Assembly (NCBI RefSeq): GCF_029893355.1
Contig: NZ_JARZAI010000030.1
Coordinates: 32,054-96,053 of the forward strand
Length of the DNA: 64,000 bases
DNA from: Kitasatospora sp. MAA4
Lineage (GTDB): Bacteria > Actinomycetota > Actinomycetes > Streptomycetales > Streptomycetaceae
Direction of reading: 5' to 3'
Shown: one piece after another, positions 59,745-64,000 of the stretch
How positions within the stretch are numbered: position 1 is the stretch's first letter
Layout: the number at the start of each line of letters is the position of its first letter
The notes under the pieces: generated by a model
What the model was told of the DNA's origin: nothing
The model's database searches: none
Seen by the model: the letters and a program-made list of their open reading frames with translations, nothing else
Made by a program: the position numbers and the translations under genes

Positions 59745-60445
59745 CCGTGGCTCCCCTCGACACGCAGCACGAAGCCGACCCCGCGCACGGTGTGGATCAG
59801 CCGGGGCCGCCCGCCCTCCTCCAGCTTGCGCCGCAGGTAGCTGACGAAGGTGTCCACCGCGTCCGTGCGGACGTCGAAGTCGTATCCCCAGACGCGGTCG
59901 AGCAGTTGGTCGCGGGTGAGCACCAGCCCCGCGTTGCGGGCGAGTTGCTCCAGCAGCTCGAACTCGCGGCGGGTCAGCTGCACCGGCAGGCCGTCCCGGT
60001 ACACCTCGCGGGTGGCCGGGTTGATCTCCAGCGGCCCGACGCGCAGCAGCCCGGTCGCGGCGGGCGGACGCCGGCGCAGCAGCGCGTGCAGCCGCAGCAC
60101 CAGTTCCTCCAGGGCGAACGGCTTGACGAGGTAGTCGTCGGCGCCGGCCTGCAGGCCGGCCACCCGGTCGGCCAGCTCGTCCAGCGCCGAGAGCATCAGC
60201 ACGGGCGTGTCGACGCCCTGCGCGCGCAGCTGTCGGCAGACCTCGGTCCCGGTGAGGTCCGGCATCGAGACGTCGAGCACCAGGACGTCGGGCGGCTCGG
60301 TCGCGACGAGCTCCAGCGCGGCCCGACCGCCGTCCGCCGAACGGACGGCGAATCCGCTCAGCCGCAGCCCGCGCTCCAGCGACCGCCGGATCGCGGCGTC
60401 GTCGTCCACCACCAGGACCCGCCCGGTGCTCTCGCCGCCGCCCAT
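59741..60445 (-). CDS. OmpR-family response regulator
   Basis: 234 residues. Receiver acidic DDDAA, phospho-Asp in VLVLDVSMPD and Lys in VKPFALEE; winged helix with LTRREFELLEQLARN and VDTFVSYLRRKLE, and the GYDFD segment of the PhoB-type fold. ATG 60445 follows AAGGAG. Promoter region shared with the divergent GlsB-like gene at 60600. Confidence 0.93.
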   Translation of the reverse strand: MGGGESTGRVLVVDDDAAIRRSLERGLRLSGFAVRSADGGRAALELVATEPPDVLVLDVSMPDLTGTEVCRQLRAQGVDTPVLMLSALDELADRVAGLQAGADDYLVKPFALEELVLRLHALLRRRPPAATGLLRVGPLEINPATREVYRDGLPVQLTRREFELLEQLARNAGLVLTRDQLLDRVWGYDFDVRTDAVDTFVSYLRRKLEEGGRPRLIHTVRGVGFVLRVEGSHG

Positions 60446-60599
60446 CTCCGCTCCTTCCAGGGGACCCCGGCCAGGCGCCGGGTGGCCACACGGTCGCACG
60501 CGCGGATGAGAGCCCTTCTCATCTCGGCGGAACCGGGACGGCGCCCGGTGACGTCTACCAACTGCTCGCACGACGACGCACCGAAAGGCAGGAAACACC

Positions 60600-60866
60600 A
60601 TGGGCATCGTCAGTTGGATCATTCTTGGCCTGATCGCCGGGGGCATCGCCAAGCTGCTGCTGCCCGGGCGCGACCCCGGCGGCCTCATCGTCACGACCCT
60701 GATCGGCATCGCGGGCTCGTTCGTCGGCGGCTGGCTCTCCTCGCGCTTCCTGCACCGGCCGGTGGCCACCCACTTCTTCGACCTCGCGAGCTGGGTTTCG
60801 GCGATCGGCGGCGCGCTGGTGCTGCTGATCATCTACCGCCTGTTCTTCGGCAACTCCCGCCGCTGA
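60600..60866 (+). CDS. GlsB/YeaQ/YmgE-family membrane protein
   Basis: 88 residues, about three membrane helices with Gly-rich faces (IILGLIAGGIAKLLLPGRDPGG, LIGIAGSFVGGWL, ISAIGGALVLLIIYRLF-like C-terminus). Members are called transglycosylase-associated, but the role is a stress-linked inner membrane protein of unknown mechanism. It has AAGGCAGG about 9 bases upstream of the ATG. Confidence 0.85.
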   Translation: MGIVSWIILGLIAGGIAKLLLPGRDPGGLIVTTLIGIAGSFVGGWLSSRFLHRPVATHFFDLASWVSAIGGALVLLIIYRLFFGNSRR

Positions 60867-60888
60867 GACGACCGGGGGAGCAGCGGGA

Positions 60889-61017
60889 TCAGTACGCCCG
60901 CACCGCGGCGACCCAGTCGGGCAGCGGCTCGCGGGACGCCAGCCAGTCGGCGGGCACCCCGGCCGACCCGGTCCGGGCGGCGACCACGCCGCCCGCGATG
61001 GCGCAGGTGGTGTCCAT
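60889..61017 (-). pseudogene. 3' fragment of interrupted ADP-ribosylglycohydrolase gene
   Basis: 42 codons reading MDTTCAIAGGVVAARTG...LPDWVAAVRAY. DTTCAI is the C-terminal metal-binding motif of ADP-ribosylglycohydrolases. It is separated from the rest of the gene (62413-63198) by TnpB transposon 2. Joining the two gives GWGD-M-DTTCAI and a ~304-residue protein. Confidence 0.85.
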
Positions 61018-61155
61018 CTTCTTCTCCCAGGGAATCCCGGCGTTCACGTCGGGAGGGAATGGGTCCTTGGCAGGGAGGGGCGAAGCCCCGTAGCTCACTG
61101 CGTTGTCAGTGGCGTGTACTAGCTTGATCACATCGACCTGGAGGAGGTGGGCCCG

Positions 61156-62376
61156 TTGGACACGCAGATCCGTGCGTACAAGTTCCTGCTGCGGCCCACC
61201 ACTCGCCAGGTCCAGGCCCTCGGCGAGATGCTCCGCGATCACTGCTCGCTCTACAACGGGGCCTTGCAGGAGCGCCGCGACGCCTACCGGCATGTCTCCA
61301 GGACGAGCATCAAGTACGGGATGCAGTCCGCGCAGCTCAAGGAGATCCGAGCGTTCGACCCCGAGCGTCAGGGCCGCTGGTCGTTCTCCTCGCAGCAGAC
61401 GACGCTTCGCCGTCTCGACAAGGCGATGCAGGCGTTCTTCCGCCGGGTCAAGGCCGGCCAGACGCCCGGCTACCCCCGGTTCCGGGGACAAAACTGGTTC
61501 GACACCGTGGAGTTCCCGAAGGACGGCGACGGTGTCCGGTGGGATTCCCTGCCCGGCCACGCTACCCGCGTGCGCTTCCAAGGTGTCGGGCACGTCAAGG
61601 TCAACCAGCACCGGCCGGTGGTCGGCAGGGTCAAGACCGTGTCCGTGAAGCGCGAGGGCAGGCGCTGGTTCGTCGTGCTGACCGCCGAGCAGGCGAAGGC
61701 CGAGCCTCTCGCGCCGACCGGCTCCGTCGTCGGCATCGACCTGGGCATCGCCAACTTCCTCGCCGACTCCAACGGGGAGTTCGTCGCCAACCCCAGGTTC
61801 GGCCGGGAGAATACCGAGGCCCTCGCTGAAGCACAGCGGCAGCTCTCCGCCTTCCCCCGTGTCCGCCGGGACAAGCGCACCAAGAAGCACCGACGGGCGG
61901 TGGAGAAGGTCGCTGCCCTGCACGGCACAGTGCGCCGCCAACGCCTCGACCACGCACACAAGACGGCCCTCACGCTGGTCCGTCAGCACGATCTGATCGC
62001 GCACGAGAAGCTGACGATCGGCAACATGGTGCGTGCTCCGAAGCCGAAGCCGGACCCCGAGCAGCCTGGTGTGTTTCTGCCCAACGGTGCGGCGGCCAAG
62101 AGCGGGTTGAACAGGTCGATATCGGATGCGGGTTGGGGGGTGTTCCTCCAGATTCTCGCCAGCAAGGCTGAAAGCGCCGGCCGGACGATTATCGCAGTGG
62201 ACCCCCGCAACACCTCCCGGACCTGCCCCGAATGTGGGCATGTCTGCGGGGAGAACCGCACCACTCAGGCGAAATTCCACTGCGTAGGGTGTGGTCACTT
62301 GGCGCACGCGGACACGGTGGGCGCCATCAACGTTCTACGGGCCGGGCTGGTCCGCTGCGACGCCAACTCGGCGTAA
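61156..62376 (+). CDS. tnpB: TnpB RNA-guided nuclease
   Basis: 406 residues. RuvC residues D195 (GIDLGIA), E284 (AHEKLTI) and D386 (HADTVGAIN) and a zinc ribbon (C357, C360, C376, C379) are present. The helical N-terminus begins IRAYKFLLRPTTRQVQALGEM. It is only distantly similar to the other TnpB. TTG 61156 is chosen since GGAGGAGG ends eight bases before; GTG 61147 overlaps that site. Probably able to cut DNA with a guide RNA from the 3' end and flank. Confidence 0.92.
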   Translation: MDTQIRAYKFLLRPTTRQVQALGEMLRDHCSLYNGALQERRDAYRHVSRTSIKYGMQSAQLKEIRAFDPERQGRWSFSSQQTTLRRLDKAMQAFFRRVKAGQTPGYPRFRGQNWFDTVEFPKDGDGVRWDSLPGHATRVRFQGVGHVKVNQHRPVVGRVKTVSVKREGRRWFVVLTAEQAKAEPLAPTGSVVGIDLGIANFLADSNGEFVANPRFGRENTEALAEAQRQLSAFPRVRRDKRTKKHRRAVEKVAALHGTVRRQRLDHAHKTALTLVRQHDLIAHEKLTIGNMVRAPKPKPDPEQPGVFLPNGAAAKSGLNRSISDAGWGVFLQILASKAESAGRTIIAVDPRNTSRTCPECGHVCGENRTTQAKFHCVGCGHLAHADTVGAINVLRAGLVRCDANSA

Positions 62377-62384
62377 CAGGAAGA

Positions 62385-62412
62385 CCCGTCATTTCTGGCG
62401 GGGAGGAGTCAC
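62385..62412 (+). repeat. Right end of TnpB transposon 2
   Basis: AGGAAGA then hairpin CCCG-T-CA-TTTC-TG-G-CGGG (62385-62402) and GAGGAGTCAC, the same layout as the right end of transposon 1. It lies 9 bases after the tnpB stop. Confidence 0.65.
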
Positions 62413-63198
62413 GTCCCCCCAGCCGCCGAGCGTCGTCCAGATCGCCTCGGGCAGGTCGTCCAGCGCGCCGGCCGCCGACCAGAGCGCGAACGGCACGGTG
62501 TCCTGGGCCGAGAGCTGCCGACCGGAGCCCAGCGTCACGGCGGCGTGCCGCACCGAGGTCCCCTCCGGCAGCCGGGCTGCGATCCGCAGCCCCGACCGGA
62601 CGTCGCTGACGGGCAGCAGCCCGGCCACCTCCTCCAGCAGCTCGCGCCGCCCCGGCGCGGCCGTCCCCCGACTGCGCGCGGCGAGCGCCGCGGCCAGTGC
62701 CACGGCCTGTGCGCCGGCCACGGCCTCGGGGTGGGAGTGGGTGGTCCGCGCCGACCGCCGGGCCTGATCGGCGGCGGCCGCCAGATCGTCGGCGAACCAG
62801 GCGCCCAGCGGTGCGACCCGCATCGCCGCGCCGTTGCCGTGCGAACCCTGGCCGCCGAACATCCCCGAGGTGACGGTCAGCCAGTGCGCGCCGTCCTGGA
62901 TCGCCCGCAGCACCTGGTGCATCGACGGACCGTACTTGCGGCCGTAGTTCTGGGTGTACTCGGCGGCGAAGGCCTGCGCGAGCCCGTCCGGTCGGACCTC
63001 GCCGTGGGTGACCAGGTGGTGCAGCAGCACCAGGGCCATCGCGGAGTCGTCGGTCCAGTGCCAGGGGCCCTTGCGGGGGAGCCGCGCGGCCAGTTCGGCG
63101 GCTGCCTGGTCGGTGGGCACCGAGAACCAGCGGTCGCCGAAGGCGTCGCCGAGCGTGAGTCCTTGCAGGCTGTCGAGCGCCGGGGCGGGGGCGAGCAC
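62413..63198 (-). pseudogene. 5' fragment of interrupted ADP-ribosylglycohydrolase gene
   Basis: 262 codons from GTG 63198, with GGAGG five bases upstream. Family motifs: LTLGDAFGDRWF, HWTDDSAMAL (metal Asp), SHGNGAAMRVAPLG. It stops making sense at GGWGD and then runs eight codons into the transposon to a TGA at 62389. The last metal motif (DTTC) is on the other side of the insertion. The enzyme normally removes ADP-ribose from proteins or other targets; a protein without DTTC should be inactive. Confidence 0.87.
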
Positions 63199-63269
63199 GT
63201 TGTCCTCCGAGTGAGCATGACTGGGGGCCCGAGTCTGCCCGCCCAGCCGCCCGCCCGGCCACTGATTTC

Positions 63270-63308
63270 CGGACAGCCCACTCGGACAGCCCTCTCGGAC
63301 AGCCCGAG
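63270..63308. repeat. 13-bp tandem repeat, three units
   Basis: CGGACAGCCCACT, CGGACAGCCCTCT and CGGACAGCCCGAG at 63270, 63283 and 63296. The third unit runs into the terminator stem. Confidence 0.7.
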
Positions 63309-63334
63309 GGGCCGTGGCGGGTGGCCACGGCCCC
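63308..63334 (-). terminator. Terminator of the Ig/carbohydrate-binding gene
   Basis: 11-bp perfect arms GGGGCCGTGGC/complement with a 5-base loop, 20 bases after the stop at 63354 on the coding strand. Confidence 0.75.
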
Positions 63335-63353
63335 AGGGGTCAGCGGTTGAGCG

Positions 63354-64000
63354 TCAGGAGGTGGTGATGGCGGTGTCGTCGATCACGAAGCTGGTCTGCA
63401 GCGAGGAGTCCTCGGTGCCGGTGAACTTCAGGGTGACGGTCTGGCCGGCGAACGAGGAGAGGTCGTAGGTCTTCTGCACGTAGCCGGTGTTGTGGTTGAC
63501 GTTGGAGAAGGACGCGACCGTGCTGGAGTTGGCCTGCACCTTGAGGGTGTCGTAGGCGGTGGTGCCGGTCTCGGCGGTGTCGATGTGGAGCCAGAAGGAG
63601 AGCGTGGCGTGGCAGCCGGCCGGGATGCTGACGGTCTGGCTCAGCGTGTCGGTGTGGGCGCTGCCGTAGCCGTCCAGCCAGGCCTTCCAGCTGCCGGAGT
63701 GGGCGGGCTCGCTGCTGCTGTTGTCGATGACGCCGGCGGTGGCGGTCCAGGGGGCGGCGCTGCCGGTCTCGAAGCCGGCGTTGCCGAGGAGCTGGGAGCC
63801 GCAGCCGCTGCCGCCGCCGCTGACGGTCCAGGTGAAGCTGGCGGAGCCGTTGGCGCCGGTGGTGTCGGTGGCCTTGACGCTCACGTTGTAGGTGCCGGCG
63901 GTGGAGGCGGTGCCGGTGATCAGGCCCGAGGAGCTGATCGACAGGCCGGTCGGCAGGCCGGTGGCGGAGTAGGTCAGGGTCTGGCCGGAGGCCGAGTCAC
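63354..64000 (-). CDS. Secreted protein, Ig-like plus carbohydrate-binding C-terminus (5' end outside window)
   Basis: The frame is open to base 64000, so the N-terminus is missing. Visible: a putative Ig (He_PIG) domain (ASGQTLTYSATGLPTGLSI, TAGTYNVSVKATDTTG), then a galactose-binding-like jelly roll (NAGFETGSAAPW, AHSGSWKAWLDGYG, FVIDDTAITTS). In streptomycetes this pair usually follows a secreted peptidase or glycosidase catalytic domain. It probably tethers an exported enzyme to a polymer. The catalytic part is not in view. Confidence 0.75.
   Translation of the reverse strand, partial: DSASGQTLTYSATGLPTGLSISSSGLITGTASTAGTYNVSVKATDTTGANGSASFTWTVSGGGSGCGSQLLGNAGFETGSAAPWTATAGVIDNSSSEPAHSGSWKAWLDGYGSAHTDTLSQTVSIPAGCHATLSFWLHIDTAETGTTAYDTLKVQANSSTVASFSNVNHNTGYVQKTYDLSSFAGQTVTLKFTGTEDSSLQTSFVIDDTAITTS

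Larger units (their letters stand above)
61018..62412 (+). mobile_element. IS200/IS605-group (TnpB-only) transposon 2
   Basis: About 1.4 kb. The boundaries are inferred by restoring the split ADP-ribosylglycohydrolase frame: left edge after CAT at 61017, right edge at TCAC (62409-62412). No target duplication, as expected for this group. Contains tnpB only. A GGGGCGAAGCCCC hairpin (61076-61089 region) lies near the left end. It differs in sequence from transposon 1. Confidence 0.8.

Noticed and set aside
1..64000. CRISPR arrays, tRNA or rRNA genes, prophage
   Set aside because: No regularly spaced repeats, no cloverleaf-type sequence ending in CCA context, and no phage structural genes were seen.

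Overview
The window is high-GC actinobacterial chromosome, most likely Streptomyces or Kitasatospora (Streptomycetaceae). The evidence is strong G/C bias at third codon positions, many GTG starts and stop/start overlaps (TGATG, GTGA, ATGA), Tat and lipoprotein exports, a DasR-type operator before a chitinase-like gene, and an ergothioneine cluster. Both ends cut through secreted-protein genes. I see no rRNA, tRNA, CRISPR array, prophage or large biosynthetic cluster. It reads as chromosome-arm territory rich in regulators, exported enzymes and small lineage-specific proteins.

Layout. 1-10 kb: secreted phosphoesterase (partial), DUF2252 protein, a regulator-like protein of unknown role, class A penicillin-binding protein, S9 peptidase. 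10-17.4 kb: argS, FAD-dependent oxidoreductase, an unusual ECF sigma/zinc-motif/membrane/CAP fusion, and an OmpR-type two-component pair. 17.8-24.5 kb: lipid glycosyltransferase plus polysaccharide deacetylase, metallophosphoesterase, P450, DUF1990 protein, and a double-RCK channel-like protein. 24.6-28.1 kb: NarL-type two-component pair, TetR plus diiron oxygenase. 28.2-32.7 kb: egtA-egtB-egtC-egtD, translationally coupled, for ergothioneine. 32.9-35.3 kb: TetR and a DHA2 efflux pump with paired operators. 35.4-44.1 kb: S66 peptidase, GNAT, small enzymes, secreted phospholipase C and esterase, and a decayed FAD-linked oxidase.

45-50.5 kb: a TnpB transposon abutting a YdeI-family gene, a GH18 chitinase-like enzyme under a DasR-like operator, and a transglycosylase-like secreted protein. 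50.6-54 kb: a complete OpuC/ProU-type compatible-solute ABC transporter operon. 54.1-55.3 kb: cysteine dioxygenase and rhodanese behind a 27-residue cysteine-rich leader peptide, apparently a cysteine-sensing attenuator. 55.3-60.9 kb: GT2 glycosyltransferase with a C10 tract, membrane protein, two small exported proteins, a second OmpR-type two-component pair with a putative target promoter, and a GlsB-like protein. 60.9-64 kb: an ADP-ribosylglycohydrolase gene split by a second, different TnpB transposon, then the C-terminal part of a secreted Ig/carbohydrate-binding protein.

Most promising for follow-up: the cysteine leader/attenuator (55184-55303), the membrane-tethered sigma-CAP fusion (13699-15261), the RCK-2TM-RCK protein with a non-canonical pore (22684-24552), the two TnpB loci with guides that would read the disrupted or abutted host genes, and the free-standing stalk-plus-winged-helix-like protein at 3284-4774. 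No gene was checked against a database; family calls come from recognised motifs and organisation.
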